DNA from: Stieleria mannarensis | GTDB taxonomy: Bacteria; Planctomycetota; Planctomycetia; Pirellulales; Pirellulaceae | Assembly (NCBI RefSeq): GCF_014154935.1 | Contig: NZ_JACEHH010000037.1 | Span: 26,307-90,306, forward strand | DNA: 64,000 nt | Direction of reading: 5' to 3' | Shown: one piece after another, positions 16,910 to 26,145 of the stretch | Layout of the letters: each line of letters begins with the position of its first letter | How positions within the stretch are numbered: position 1 is the stretch's first letter | Made by a program: the position numbers and the translations under genes | The notes under the pieces: model-generated | Database searches by the model: none | Told to the model about the DNA's origin: nothing | What the model saw: only the letters and a program-made list of their open reading frames with translations

Positions 16910-17950
16910 ATGGCCAATCAGCAGCAATTTTTTTCCTTCATGGAGCCCCCGGCGGTCAAACCGCCCGCTGCTGCACGTCCCACGGCATCCCGCCGGCGGA
17001 TCTCAAACGGTCATCAGTCGTCTAGGACCAGCCGACGGGCCCAGGAGGCTGGGGCATGCCCGGACGCTGCATGCCCCCCCGATCGCGACTCGATCCTGAA
17101 ATCCTTGCGAGCCAAGGTCGGTTGTCTCAGTACGGCGCGACAGGACGACGGGATTGGGTTTTCGACCGGCTGCGAATCGTTGGACCGTTGGTTGCCGATC
17201 GGCGGTTTGCACCCGTCCACGCTGACCGAATGGATTGCCGCCCACGACGGTGTCGCCGCCGGATCGTTGGCGATGTCGGCCGCCGCCAGCCGATTGCGTC
17301 AAATCCCCGCGCGACCGCTGGTGATCGTCGATTGCAGCGGCACATTTTATCCACCGGCGGCGGTCGCTTTGGGCGTGCCGCATCAACGCATGATCTTGCT
17401 GCGGCCGCGGAGTGGGGCCGACGCGCTTTGGGCGATCGACCAATCGCTGCGATCGGGGGCCGCCGCGGCGGTCTGGGCCAGCCTGCCCATGCAAATCGAC
17501 GATCGCGACGCCAGACGTTTGCAACTGGCAGCCGAAGCCGGTCGAACCCCGGGCTTGTTCGTGCGTGGATTTGCCGCGCGTGGAAAACCCAGCTTCGCCG
17601 AAGTCCAGTTTTACGTGTCGCAGCAACCGCGTGACGCAACGAAGCACAACACAGCGCAGCACAACACAGCGCAGCACAACACAGCGCAACGTGCGTCGAA
17701 GCGTCGGCCGATGAACCGTTCGCGCGGTTTCGAAGTCCTCTCGGTCACACTCGATCGCGTCCGTGGCGGTGTCGCCGGCAAGCAACTCGACCTGCAGATC
17801 ACCGACGCCGCAACACTCCGTCCGCTTTCCACCACCGCCCCACAGACCCCACGGCATGAAACGGCTGCTGAGCATCTGGCTTCGCAACTGGCCCATCCAG
17901 CGATTGCAAAGCGAGTGGCATCGCGACCAGACGCCCGAACCGCTTCCTAG
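16910..17950 (+). CDS. imuA: ImuA-like RecA-related SOS mutagenesis protein
   Basis: This 346-residue protein has the SulA/RecA-like core of ImuA: FSTGCESLDRWLPIGGLHP (the GxxxLDxxLPxGGL start of the fold), then LVIVDCSGTFYPPAAVALGV and ILLRPRSGADALWAIDQSLR, and AAAAVWASLPM. The classical Walker A of RecA is absent, as in ImuA. It is followed by imuB, whose start (17856) lies 95 bases inside this gene, so the two are coupled. ImuA and ImuB work with the DNA polymerase ImuC (DnaE2) in error-prone repair. The 70-residue N-terminus is basic and low-complexity, and a 15-bp minisatellite in the C-terminal third adds HNTAQ three times. Confidence 0.82.
   Translation: MANQQQFFSFMEPPAVKPPAAARPTASRRRISNGHQSSRTSRRAQEAGACPDAACPPDRDSILKSLRAKVGCLSTARQDDGIGFSTGCESLDRWLPIGGLHPSTLTEWIAAHDGVAAGSLAMSAAASRLRQIPARPLVIVDCSGTFYPPAAVALGVPHQRMILLRPRSGADALWAIDQSLRSGAAAAVWASLPMQIDDRDARRLQLAAEAGRTPGLFVRGFAARGKPSFAEVQFYVSQQPRDATKHNTAQHNTAQHNTAQRASKRRPMNRSRGFEVLSVTLDRVRGGVAGKQLDLQITDAATLRPLSTTAPQTPRHETAAEHLASQLAHPAIAKRVASRPDARTAS
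17645..17689 (+). repeat. In-gene minisatellite, 15 bp x 3
   Basis: Three copies of CACAACACAGCGCAG (the last ending CAA) encode HNTAQ repeats in the C-terminal part of ImuA. The frame is preserved. Confidence 0.9.
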
Positions 17951-19577
17951 CGATCGATCGGACCGCCCGCACGCAGAGTCGCCATCCACCGCGCCGCCAA
18001 ACTCCCGACCGCTGATCCTTTGGAAAAACGATCATCGCCGCGGCCGGATGGTCGTCGCCTGTTGCGCCGCGGCGCGACCGCTGGGCGTTCGCCCCGGGAT
18101 CGCGATCGCCCAGGCGACGGAGCTTGCCGGTGCCTCCGGTGTGACACCGATCAGCATCGAGCATGACTCGATCGCCGATTCGATCGCACTGGACCGAATT
18201 GCCGATGCACTGCAACACCGGATCAGTCCCCTGGTCGCGATCGAATCGCTGGGCAAACGACCGTGGGCCGGACAGATCTTGCTTGAAAGCGACACCTTGT
18301 TCTGCGACCTGTCCGGCGTGACGCATCTGTTTGATGACGAAGCCGGAATCCTGGAGGCGACCCGTCGCACGTTGGCCGAATTCGGATTGGTCGGCAAATT
18401 GGCGATCGCCGATCATGCCGCCGCCGCATGGGCGCTGGCCCATTACCACCCCCGCGACACCTACATCTCCGATCGCGGTGCGGATGATTTACGGGACCTG
18501 TCGGTCAATGCGCTACGGATCGAAACGGAAACCAAACACACGCTGGACCGGTTGGGGATCGAAACCGTCGGACAACTGCTGCGACTGCCACGCGGCGGAC
18601 TGGCCCGACGCTTGGGCGACGGCATCGTCAAACGCATCGCCGAGGTGTTGGGCGAAGTCGAGGTGCCGCTGGAAATCCATCATGCCGAACAACAACACCA
18701 CAGCACCCACGACCTGGAGTATCCGACCGAGGATCGAGAGATTCTGATGGATCGCGTGGGGCGATTGACCGAGGACATCGTGGCCAGTCTGGCGACCGCC
18801 CAACGCGGGGCGCTGCGCGTGGCTTGCCGATTGGAACTGGTCGAACGCGCGCCACTGACCACGGTGATCGGCATGTTCGCACCGACGCAAGACGCCGAGC
18901 ACCTGCACGGTCTGATTCATGCCAGCTTGGAAGCGTTGCGGATCCAAGCACCGATCACCAAGATCACCTTGTCGGTGCTCAGCAGCGGCCCGCTTAGAAC
19001 CCAGCAAAGCACCTTGTTCGCCGAGGATGCCTTTGCACTGGACAACGACTCGGTCTCCGATCGCTCCCTGGCTCGACTGGTCGACACCCTGACCGGTCGA
19101 CTGGGACGTGAGGCGGTTTTGGGGGTCCGGTTGAGCGAAAACCCGTTGCCGGAGAAGGCCTTTCGGACCTATTCGCTGACCGACCACCGCACCCGCCAAG
19201 CGCTACAACGTTTGCCGGCCAAACAGGCCGCACCGTCATCGACCGCCCGCCACCGTTCCGGCTCTCACGCCCCCCGGCATGACGACGCCCGCCGCCGCCC
19301 GATGCAACTGTTGCGCAAACCCATTCCCTTGACCGTCGTGGCCGCGACGTCCCCCGACGCCGCCCAATCCTCTCACGAGCTACCGGCCTTGCGCGTCGAA
19401 GGTCAGCTGCACCGAGTCGCCCAATCCTGGGGGCCCGAACGGATCGAAACCGGCTGGTGGGATGGCCCCACGATCCGCCGCGATTATTACCGCGTCGAAA
19501 CGGAAACCGGCAAGGTTTGGTGGGTGTTTCGAGCGTTAAGGACCGGGGACTGGTTTTTGCACGGGCGTTTTGTCTGA
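17856..19577 (+). CDS. imuB: ImuB, catalytically inactive Y-family polymerase-like protein
   Basis: From the ATG at 17856 the product has 573 residues. The start MKRLLSIWLRNWPIQRL replaces the metal-binding D-x-D of active Y-family polymerases with the ImuB-type SIWLRNWP. Further family features are ARPLGVRPGIAIAQAT, CDLSGVTHLFDDEAGI (palm), and LDRLGIETVGQLLRLPRGGLARRLG (helix-hairpin-helix), then a little-finger domain. ImuB is the scaffold that links ImuA and ImuC to the beta clamp. The end (GWWDGPTIRRDYYRVETETG) is the conserved ImuB tail. No imuC/dnaE2 follows; a DUF4349 lipoprotein gene comes next. The polymerase partner must be elsewhere in the genome or missing. Confidence 0.88.
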   Translation: MKRLLSIWLRNWPIQRLQSEWHRDQTPEPLPSDRSDRPHAESPSTAPPNSRPLILWKNDHRRGRMVVACCAAARPLGVRPGIAIAQATELAGASGVTPISIEHDSIADSIALDRIADALQHRISPLVAIESLGKRPWAGQILLESDTLFCDLSGVTHLFDDEAGILEATRRTLAEFGLVGKLAIADHAAAAWALAHYHPRDTYISDRGADDLRDLSVNALRIETETKHTLDRLGIETVGQLLRLPRGGLARRLGDGIVKRIAEVLGEVEVPLEIHHAEQQHHSTHDLEYPTEDREILMDRVGRLTEDIVASLATAQRGALRVACRLELVERAPLTTVIGMFAPTQDAEHLHGLIHASLEALRIQAPITKITLSVLSSGPLRTQQSTLFAEDAFALDNDSVSDRSLARLVDTLTGRLGREAVLGVRLSENPLPEKAFRTYSLTDHRTRQALQRLPAKQAAPSSTARHRSGSHAPRHDDARRRPMQLLRKPIPLTVVAATSPDAAQSSHELPALRVEGQLHRVAQSWGPERIETGWWDGPTIRRDYYRVETETGKVWWVFRALRTGDWFLHGRFV

Positions 19578-19674
19578 TTTCTCGGTGCTCCTTCTCAAAA
19601 ACCTAAATCCCCACGGGGACCAGGCTCGTCTGATCGGCAGTGCATTGCCGAATCGCCCCGACGAGGACCGAGAC

Positions 19675-20577
19675 GTGGTTAGACCAACAAGATCGCAAAC
19701 CCTGCTGGCAGCCATCATGTTCTGCCTCCCGCTGCTGGGGTGTGCCCAGCAAACCGAAGGCACAAGCATCGCCGAAGTGCTCGATCGAGCCGAAATCCAG
19801 ACGTCGGGGGAAAATCCTGCGGTCGCATTGGTCGCCGGAGCTGATGTGCCAGGGCTCCAGACGGCCGGTCGATCGGCATCCAAACGCAAGATCATCTACT
19901 CGGCCGAAGTCGAATTGGTGGTCGAAGACTTCGCGGCCTTCGAGCGTCAGATTCCCGCCGTGATCAGCACCCATGGCGGGTTTGCCGCGGAGCGTCAGAC
20001 CGATCGTCGCCACGGCGATCACCGTGGCGGCACCTGGGTGATTCGGGTCCCGGTGGAAAACTACGACGCCTTTCTGTCCGGATTGGATGCGCTCGGTTTC
20101 GCCCGATCCCGCAGCGAGACGTCCGACGATGTCACCGAAGCCTACGTCGATTTGGAAGCCCGCATCAGCAACAAACACAAGCTGGAAGAACGCATCGTCG
20201 CGATGCTGGAAGAACGCCCGGGAAAGCTCTCGGACCTGATGGAGATCGAACGAGAACTATCGCGCGTGCGGGAAGAGATCGAACGGATGGAAGGTCGGAT
20301 GCGGGTGTTGGCCGACCAGACGTCGCTGGCCACCGTGACGCTGCGGATCACCGAAGAAGCGACCTACCAACCGCCGGCGGCGCCGACCTTGGGCGACCGC
20401 ATCGCCGCTGCCTGGAGCGGATCGGTCCGATCGATCACCGGCTTGGCCAGCGGACTGGTGATCCTGGCAGTTGCACTGGCTCCCTGGACCGTGATCCTGC
20501 TGCCGGTCGCGATGCTTGCCTATCGGTTTCGCTCGCGCTGGACCGGGGTGTTTCGCCACGACCTTCCGGCTTCGTGA
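19675..20577 (+). CDS. DUF4349-type lipoprotein
   Basis: A GTG at 19675 preceded by GAGG (8 bases upstream) gives 300 residues and a lipoprotein signal: basic start, hydrophobic core, lipobox LLGC. A TTG start at 19570 would bury the signal, so I reject it. The mature part contains IIYSAEVELVVEDFAAFERQ and GTWVIRVPVENYDAFLSGLD, a long coiled coil (LEERIVAMLEERPGKLSDLM and following) and a C-terminal membrane segment near residues 255-285 followed by basic residues. This is the layout of DUF4349 proteins, whose function is unknown. It is anchored at both ends, so the coiled coil may lie in the periplasm. The last 28 codons are duplicated downstream at 20737. Confidence 0.85.
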   Translation: MVRPTRSQTLLAAIMFCLPLLGCAQQTEGTSIAEVLDRAEIQTSGENPAVALVAGADVPGLQTAGRSASKRKIIYSAEVELVVEDFAAFERQIPAVISTHGGFAAERQTDRRHGDHRGGTWVIRVPVENYDAFLSGLDALGFARSRSETSDDVTEAYVDLEARISNKHKLEERIVAMLEERPGKLSDLMEIERELSRVREEIERMEGRMRVLADQTSLATVTLRITEEATYQPPAAPTLGDRIAAAWSGSVRSITGLASGLVILAVALAPWTVILLPVAMLAYRFRSRWTGVFRHDLPAS

Positions 20578-20614
20578 TTCCTCGTCGTCTCCGTCAGCCC
20601 AAGGGTCGGTTCAG

Positions 20615-20690
20615 ATTGCAAATTGCAAAATGAACATTTCCAATTGCAAATTTGCATTGTTCAATTTGCAATTTGCAATTCTCCGTCCGC
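20615..20690. repeat. AT-rich 20-bp hairpin, copy 1 (copy 2 at 20858-20933)
   Basis: Arm ATTGCAAATTGCAAAATGAA (20615-20634) pairs with TTCAATTTGCAATTTGCAAT (20670-20689) with one mismatch, and the loop holds a second inverted repeat of the same TTGCAAA words. It lies right after the DUF4349 stop. It may end transcription or be a target of a DNA-bending protein. It stands out in GC-rich surroundings. Confidence 0.8.
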
Positions 20691-20736
20691 CCACGTTCTC
20701 ACGCCCCATCCTGTTTCGGCTGAAGCCAGCGGAATC

Positions 20737-20823
20737 GTGATCCTGCTGCCGATCGCGGTGCTTGCGTATCGACTTCGCTCGCGCTGGACCGGGGTGTTTC
20801 GCCACGACCTTCCGGCTTCGTGA
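20737..20823 (+). pseudogene. Duplicated 3' end of the DUF4349 gene
   Basis: These 28 codons plus stop repeat the lipoprotein C-terminus (RSRWTGVFRHDLPAS) with three substitutions upstream of that. No start codon or ribosome-binding site of its own is evident; it is debris from the tandem duplication. Confidence 0.8.
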
Positions 20824-21044
20824 TTCGCCGTCTACGTCAGCCCAAGGGTCGGTTCAGATTGCAAATTGCAAAATGAACATTTCCAATTGCAAATTTGCAT
20901 TGTTCAATTTGCAATTTGCAATTCTCCGTCCGCCCACGTTCTCACGCCCCATCCTGTTTCGGCTGAAGCCAGGCCGAGCGGCGACAAATTTGAATAGGAA
21001 GCGAAACCGGGGCCGACGCTTGAGCGGCTTCCGCCAATCGTCTC

Positions 21045-21284
21045 TCAGCCGATTTCCACACAATTGCAGACTTGGCCGAGCACGCCGGCTTGGCGAATCG
21101 CCGGCACCAGCGCTTGCTTGAGTGCGACCGACGGCAGTTGCCCGCGAAGCACGATTCGCGACCCCTCCATCGAAATCTCAAGGTTGGCCAAGTGGTCACA
21201 GAGTTCGTGGTGGGAACACAGAACCGAGTCGATTCGCTGAATCAGATGGGTGAAACGCGAATCAGAAAGTTGTGATGTAGCCAT
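21045..21284 (-). CDS. Small BON-like domain protein
   Basis: The 79-residue product begins at the ATG at 21284, preceded by GGGAG 8 bases upstream. Its pattern is an alpha-helix with RIDSVLCSHHEL, then LANLEISMEGSRIVLRGQLPS, then a helix and GVLGQVCNCVEIG. This follows the alpha-beta-beta-alpha-beta order of BON domains, with the central Gly of the turn. BON domains bind phospholipid or other ligands; stand-alone copies in planctomycetes are uncharacterised. No signal peptide is seen, so it is probably cytoplasmic. The frame stays open to 21404, but without a suitable start. The family is inferred from the pattern only. Confidence 0.7.
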   Translation of the reverse strand: MATSQLSDSRFTHLIQRIDSVLCSHHELCDHLANLEISMEGSRIVLRGQLPSVALKQALVPAIRQAGVLGQVCNCVEIG

Positions 21285-21849
21285 CGGGCTATCTCCCAAG
21301 CGGCGGAAGTGAATTTCGCTACTCGAACAAGCGGACTTCTGCCGTTGAAGTGACAAACAAAACTGGAAATTTTGCCGGGACGCAGAAATATCAGGCGGAG
21401 ACACCTACGTCGAGGCGAATCGGAGTCAACATTTTGATTTCGTGAAAAACGCGCAATGTCGATCTATCTACCGCAATCGTCCCTTAACGCTAATCAGACG
21501 CTCGAAAAAACGTTTTGTTTTCCAAAAAGTTTTTAAAATTTCATGTCTCTCGAACCGGTTGAACGCTCTCACCGGTTCCCCCCCGGTGCGTCCTACCGAC
21601 GCACGACGCTCACCGGCCACTTGATGACCGGACTGGATTGACCCTCCCTGGCAGGGAGTGGCGAGCGGAGCGAGGGGAGGGGCGATTCGTGGCGTTTAAG
21701 TGTTCTCGAGCCACTGCGAACCCAGGACCGCCGACCGCATCCTATCCGTGGGTTCGCGCTGCCATCGGTGGGCATTGATCTGCTTGTGGTGTAGGGTGGC
21801 CACCGAACCGATTGAGTCCCCTTTTTCAATCAACAATGGAAGCAAATCG
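21285..21849. other. Gap with hairpins, no gene
   Basis: I see no gene in these 565 bp. The first 260 bp include an A/T-rich stretch (about 21505-21545) that may hold promoters for the flanking divergent genes. Further on there are hairpins with arms AACCGG/CCGGTT (21553-21577), GTGCGTC/GACGCAC around loop CTACC (21586-21604), and CTCCCT/AGGGAG (21644-21658). Confidence 0.5.
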
Positions 21850-22266
21850 ATGGCTGTCGAAATTCATGCGGTCTACACCGGCCAGCTCGGTTGCACGGCC
21901 ACGCATGGCCCGAGTCAGAAGACCTTGATCACCGATGCACCGCTGGACAACGGCGGCAAGGGAGAATCGTTCTCCCCGACGGACCTGGTCGCCACCGCAC
22001 TGGGCAGCTGTGTGCTGACCATCCTGGGGCTCGTCGCCGAGCGTCACCAGTTGGACATCCAGGGGACCGAGGTACGGGTGGTCAAGGAGATGATTCAGAA
22101 GCCGGTCCGTCGGATCGGAAGTTTGCGGACGGAGGTGACGATTGCTGCGGCCGCGGTCAGCGAGGCATCGATGCGGGATCGGCTGGAATCGGCGGCGCGA
22201 AAGTGCCCGGTCCACCAAAGTCTTCATCCGGACATCGATGCGCCGATCGAATTCGTCTACGTTTGA
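21850..22266 (+). CDS. OsmC/Ohr family protein
   Basis: The 138-residue protein starts at the ATG at 21850, with GGAAG 8 bases upstream; a longer frame to 21700 has no family support. Both redox Cys regions are present: ALGSCVLTILGLVAERH and ARKCPVHQSLH. The segment FSPTDLVATALGSC is the family signature. OsmC-like proteins reduce organic or fatty-acid hydroperoxides with a Cys pair, as homodimers in the cytoplasm. The size and the central helix suit the OsmC/YhfA branch. The gene converges with purM, with a REPIN-like element between. Confidence 0.92.
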   Translation: MAVEIHAVYTGQLGCTATHGPSQKTLITDAPLDNGGKGESFSPTDLVATALGSCVLTILGLVAERHQLDIQGTEVRVVKEMIQKPVRRIGSLRTEVTIAAAAVSEASMRDRLESAARKCPVHQSLHPDIDAPIEFVYV

Positions 22267-22281
22267 ATCCCCCGGCGCAAC

Positions 22282-22341
22282 GTAGCTACCTTCGCCAGAA
22301 GGTGGTTTCCTCGGTTTCCACGCTCTGGCGAGCGTAGCTAC
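22282..22341. repeat. REPIN-like inverted pair, GTAGCTAC family, copy 2
   Basis: The left unit is GTAGCT, stem ACCTTC/GAAGGT and loop GCCA. The right unit on the opposite strand is GTAGCT, stem ACGCTC/GAGCGT and loop GCCA. A 12-nt spacer lies between. The two loops are exactly complementary. It is between the convergent osmC-like and purM genes. Confidence 0.7.
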
Positions 22342-22361
22342 GTCGAAGCTGCGTTTGGCCG

Positions 22362-23420
22362 CTAGACGTAGCGGACCTTGCCGGTCCCGAAGGTGATGTT
22401 TCCGATCGGCGTGGCTTGGAACCCCAAGTCGGCCAGTCGGGACTGGATGCTGGCGGCATAGAAATCACTGACGATCATGGCCATGCCGATGCCCATGTTG
22501 AAGACGCGTCGCATTTCCGCATCGGCGACGTTGCCGGTTTGTTGTAGGAATCGGAACACGGCGGGCGGTTCCCAGCTGTTCGGATCGATTTCGGCGTCAA
22601 CGCCCGGGGGCAGGATCCGATCCAGGTTCTCTTCGATCCCGCCGCCGGTGATGTGGGCCAGACCGTGGATGACCTGTTTGACTCGGTAATGGTTTTGGAC
22701 GGCCCGGACGGCGGCGACATAGATTTGAGTCGGCGTCAGGCATTCTTGAGCGATCGTTTTGCCGCCCAGGGCTTCGGGCGTGGAATCCCAGGTCAGCCCG
22801 GCATCGGCGATGATCTTTCGCACCAGCGAAAACCCGTTGCTGTGCAAGCCGCTCGAGGCGATCCCCAGCACGACGTCGCCCTCGCCGATCTGTTTGCCGT
22901 CGATCAGCCGTTTTCGTTCGACGACTCCGACGGCAAAACCGGCCAGGTCGTAGTCATCGTCGCCGTACATGTCGGGCATGATCGCGGTTTCGCCGCCCAG
23001 CAGTGCCATGTCCCCGGCGACACATCCGTCGCTGATTCCCTGGACGATCCGTTCCAGCCGACTCGGGTCGTCTTTGCCCATCGCGACGTAGTCCAGAAAG
23101 AACAGCGGTTCGGCGCCGGTGCAGAGCAGGTCGTTGACGCACATGGCCACCAAATCGATTCCGACGGTGTGGTGGACGCCGGTGGTTTGGGCGATTTTCA
23201 GTTTGGTGCCCACGCCGTCGGTGCCGCTGACCAGCACCGGCTGTTCGTAATTGCGGGCAAACAGTTTGCCGGCGAAATCGAGTTGAAACAGCCCCGCAAA
23301 CCCACCATCGCTGGCCAGCACGCGTGGGGAGAAGGTGCGATGCATCAGTTTGGGCAAACGCCGCATCGATTCGGCGTACACGTCCAGATCAACGCCGGCG
23401 TCCTTATATGTCGCAGCCAT
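22362..23420 (-). CDS. purM: Phosphoribosylformylglycinamidine cyclo-ligase PurM
   Basis: The 352-residue protein matches PurM (AIR synthetase) in length and motifs: [11 protein letters not shown] at the start, [13 protein letters not shown] (nucleotide-binding region), [51 protein letters not shown], and [17 protein letters not shown]. It catalyses the ATP-dependent closure of FGAM to 5-aminoimidazole ribonucleotide, the fifth step of purine synthesis, as a cytoplasmic dimer. No other purine genes are adjacent. It has a typical ATG start and is bounded by a 495-bp gap upstream. Confidence 0.97.
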   Translation of the reverse strand: MAATYKDAGVDLDVYAESMRRLPKLMHRTFSPRVLASDGGFAGLFQLDFAGKLFARNYEQPVLVSGTDGVGTKLKIAQTTGVHHTVGIDLVAMCVNDLLCTGAEPLFFLDYVAMGKDDPSRLERIVQGISDGCVAGDMALLGGETAIMPDMYGDDDYDLAGFAVGVVERKRLIDGKQIGEGDVVLGIASSGLHSNGFSLVRKIIADAGLTWDSTPEALGGKTIAQECLTPTQIYVAAVRAVQNHYRVKQVIHGLAHITGGGIEENLDRILPPGVDAEIDPNSWEPPAVFRFLQQTGNVADAEMRRVFNMGIGMAMIVSDFYAASIQSRLADLGFQATPIGNITFGTGKVRYV

Positions 23421-23915
23421 GGTTGGGGGTCAGCAGTCAGGTTGAAAGTGAAAATTCGGGTCAGCGGCTCCAGTTTGACATCACCGCGGCGGCTCTGGTA
23501 GCCGTCTGGCAATCAGAACGCCATTATCCGTGGTGTAGTGCGCGGCGATGTTCCACCCACCCTTGCGGGCCGGCGATGGCGGTCATTGAGGCCGCCAAAA
23601 ACGCCGAAAAACGGTAAACTGTGCCGGTTGACTAAGTGATGTCGGGGCCATTTCCCGGCTGATAGGTCCGACCGTCAGTGTTTCACCAACCGTTTCCTGA
23701 GGCTTCTTCGGCAATCCATCGCTAGGCGTCATCGCGTGCCCGTCGGCCTGCCTGTTTTCCAATCTCCGCCCCGTGTCTGACAGACCCATGGTCAGCAAGT
23801 GGTAGGGTTTCTGGCAAGCATTGTGCAGGCACGTGATGCAGGCGCATTGGAGGTGGCACATGGTGTGCTCACCCCACAGACGCGTTCAGAAAGGATTGCA
23901 GGAGACACTCACAAC
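23421..23915. other. Divergent promoter region purM / glgX
   Basis: No gene is seen in these 495 bp. The stretch must contain the promoters of purM (minus) and glgX (plus). A TTGACA-like and a TTGACT-like hexamer occur, but neither has a convincing -10 box at the right distance, so I do not mark a promoter. Confidence 0.4.
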
Positions 23916-26018
23916 ATGCTTATGCGACAACCGACCGGAAACCTTCAGTTCACCTACCAGCCGCCGTTCGGTGCAACGTTGCAGGAGAACGGCGTCCAGT
24001 TTTCGGTGTTCAGCCGCTCGGCAACCGCAATGCGTTTGCTGCTCTACAATAAAGTCACCGACCAGGAACCGGCCGACGTCATCGAGTTTGACCGCGAGAC
24101 CGATCGTTGGGGTGACGTCTGGAGTCTGAACGTCAAAGGGCTGGAAGCGGGCCAGCTGTATCATTACCAAGCCAGCGGGCCCTGGGACCCGGCCAAGGGG
24201 CAGCGTTTCGACTCGGCCGCCCGTTTGATCGATCCCTACGCGCAAGCTCTCGCGGGCACCTTCGGACGCAGCACTGACGGCGTCGTCCGGCCGCCCAAGT
24301 GCGTCGTCGTCAAAGATGACTTCGATTGGGAAGACGACCGGCACCTCCGCCGTGACCTGAGCGAGTCGGTGATCTACGAGATGCACGTGCGTGGTTTCAC
24401 CAAAAGCCGCACCGCCAAAATCAAATGCCCCGGCACCTACCTGGGTGTGATCGAAAAGATCCCCTACCTGCAATCGCTCGGGGTGACCGCCGTCGAACTG
24501 ATGCCGGTCAACGAGTTTCCGATCCTGGACATCTACGGCAACCCGCCCCAGCGGCCCAACTATTGGGGCTATGACCCGATGGCGTTCTTTTCGCCGCACC
24601 GCGGATACGCCCATGACAAACGCCCCGGCGCCCAAGTCAACGAATTCAAACAGATGGTCAAAGCGTTGCACGCGGCCGGGATCGAAGTGATCCTGGACGT
24701 CGTGTTCAACCACACCTGCGAAGGCAACGAGCAAGGCCCGACGCTGTCGTTCAAGGGGCTGGAGAACCAAGTTTATTACATCCTGAGCGAAGGGGAGCAC
24801 TACACCAACTACAGCGGTTGCGGCAACACCCTGAACGGCAACCACCCGGTCGTCCGCGAGATGATTTTCCACTGCCTGCGGCATTGGGTGCACAACTACC
24901 ACGTTGACGGATTCCGATTCGACTTGGCCAGTATTCTGTCACGTGACCGGGGCGGAAACTTGGTTCCCAACCCGCCGATGGTCGAACTGATCGCCGAAGA
25001 CCCGTTGTTGGCCGACACCAAGATCATCGCCGAAGCCTGGGATGCCGCCGGTGCGTATCAAGTCGGTTCGTTCGGCAACCACCGCTGGGCGGAATGGAAC
25101 GGTCGCTACCGTGATGACGTCCGCGGATTCTGGCGTGGCGACGGCGGAACGCTGGGCGCCCTGGCGACCCGACTGGCCGGCAGCAGCGACTTGTACGAAC
25201 ACGCCGGACGGCCTCCGTTTTGTAGCATCAACTTCATCACCAGCCACGACGGCTTCACGCTCAACGACCTGGTCAGCTACAAAGACAAGCACAACATGGC
25301 CAACGGGGAAGACAACCGCGATGGCGACAATCACAACATCAGCGACAACTACGGCGTCGAAGGCCCGACCCGGAAAAAAGGCGTCAACACCATCCGCGGA
25401 CGTCAAATCCGCAACATGCTGGCGACGTTGTTGCTCTCCCAAGGCGTCCCGATGATCGTCAGCGGCGACGAAGTCCGCCGCACCGCACGCGGCAACAACA
25501 ACGCCTACTGCCAAGACAACGACCTCAGCTGGTTCGATTGGCGATTGGTCGAAAAGAACAAGGATGTGCTGCGGTTCGTGCAATCGCTGATCCATTTCCG
25601 ACGCCAGCAACCGACCGTGCGTCGCGTCAATTTCTTGACCGGCCAACCGGTCGACGGCCGATTGATCCGCGACGTGTCCTGGTACGCCGACGACGGCAGC
25701 CCGCTGGATTGGGGACAACACCACCTCAGCATGGTCGCCTACATCGCCGCCCCCAGCCGCGCCGAAGACCCGGCCGGGTTGGGACGCGACTTGGTGATGA
25801 TGTTCAACAGCACCGGCGAAGACCGCACGCAACAATTGCCGGCGGTCGGCCGCGGCATGAAATGGAACCTGTTCCTGGACACCGCCGCCGATTCGCCCAA
25901 GGACATCTATCCGGAACTCAACGGACCGATGCCGCCGAGCAATCGGGCCGTGGACATGCCCTGTCACTCGCTGAAGGTGTTCGTCAGCGGCAAGGTATCC
26001 GCCAAGCGTCGCAAGTAG
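23916..26018 (+). CDS. glgX: Glycogen debranching enzyme GlgX (isoamylase type)
   Basis: From the ATG at 23916 (GGAGA 10 bases upstream) the product has 700 residues, typical for GlgX. An N-terminal CBM48 domain (FGATLQENGVQFSVFS) precedes a GH13 barrel. Catalytic regions are DVVFNHTCEG, DGFRFDLASIL (nucleophile Asp), KIIAEAWDAAG (acid Glu) and ITSHDGFTLNDLV (transition-state Asp). It hydrolyses alpha-1,6 branches of glycogen in the cytoplasm. Glycogen phosphorylase, its partner in breakdown, lies at 58.7 kb, so the genes are not in one operon here. A terminator-like hairpin follows. The upstream frame to 23799 is not supported. Confidence 0.96.
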   Translation: MLMRQPTGNLQFTYQPPFGATLQENGVQFSVFSRSATAMRLLLYNKVTDQEPADVIEFDRETDRWGDVWSLNVKGLEAGQLYHYQASGPWDPAKGQRFDSAARLIDPYAQALAGTFGRSTDGVVRPPKCVVVKDDFDWEDDRHLRRDLSESVIYEMHVRGFTKSRTAKIKCPGTYLGVIEKIPYLQSLGVTAVELMPVNEFPILDIYGNPPQRPNYWGYDPMAFFSPHRGYAHDKRPGAQVNEFKQMVKALHAAGIEVILDVVFNHTCEGNEQGPTLSFKGLENQVYYILSEGEHYTNYSGCGNTLNGNHPVVREMIFHCLRHWVHNYHVDGFRFDLASILSRDRGGNLVPNPPMVELIAEDPLLADTKIIAEAWDAAGAYQVGSFGNHRWAEWNGRYRDDVRGFWRGDGGTLGALATRLAGSSDLYEHAGRPPFCSINFITSHDGFTLNDLVSYKDKHNMANGEDNRDGDNHNISDNYGVEGPTRKKGVNTIRGRQIRNMLATLLLSQGVPMIVSGDEVRRTARGNNNAYCQDNDLSWFDWRLVEKNKDVLRFVQSLIHFRRQQPTVRRVNFLTGQPVDGRLIRDVSWYADDGSPLDWGQHHLSMVAYIAAPSRAEDPAGLGRDLVMMFNSTGEDRTQQLPAVGRGMKWNLFLDTAADSPKDIYPELNGPMPPSNRAVDMPCHSLKVFVSGKVSAKRRK

Positions 26019-26082
26019 GGGCGCGAAGCGGCGAAAATCGCCGCCACTCGCTTCACCTTGCTCAGATTTGTTACACTCTGGA

Positions 26083-26119
26083 AAGCCCGATCTCGGCATC
26101 GTTTGCCGGCTCGGGTTTT
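26083..26119 (+). terminator. Intrinsic terminator-like hairpin after glgX
   Basis: An interrupted stem (AAGCCCGA with TCGGGTTTT, inner CGGCA with TGCCG) is followed by five T residues, 64 bp after the glgX stop and 27 bp before dcd. A bulged base and a small internal loop weaken it slightly. Confidence 0.6.
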
Positions 26120-26145
26120 TCCATTTGAATCGATTCGGAACGGCG

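Larger units (their letters stand above)
20491..20975. repeat. 246-bp tandem duplication including the end of the DUF4349 gene
   Basis: Unit 1 (20491-20736) and unit 2 (20737 to about 20975) are nearly identical, with a 3-bp deletion after the stop codon and a few substitutions. Unit 2 repeats the last 28 codons of the lipoprotein gene (20737-20823) with three amino-acid changes. Each unit carries an AT-rich hairpin of about 76 nt. The whole gap 20578-21044 holds this repeat and no other gene. Confidence 0.92.

Noticed and set aside
20615..20933. AT-rich repeats as a CRISPR array or origin
   Set aside because: There are only two copies with identical content between them, explained by the 246-bp tandem duplication; no spacers, cas genes or DnaA-box clusters are present.
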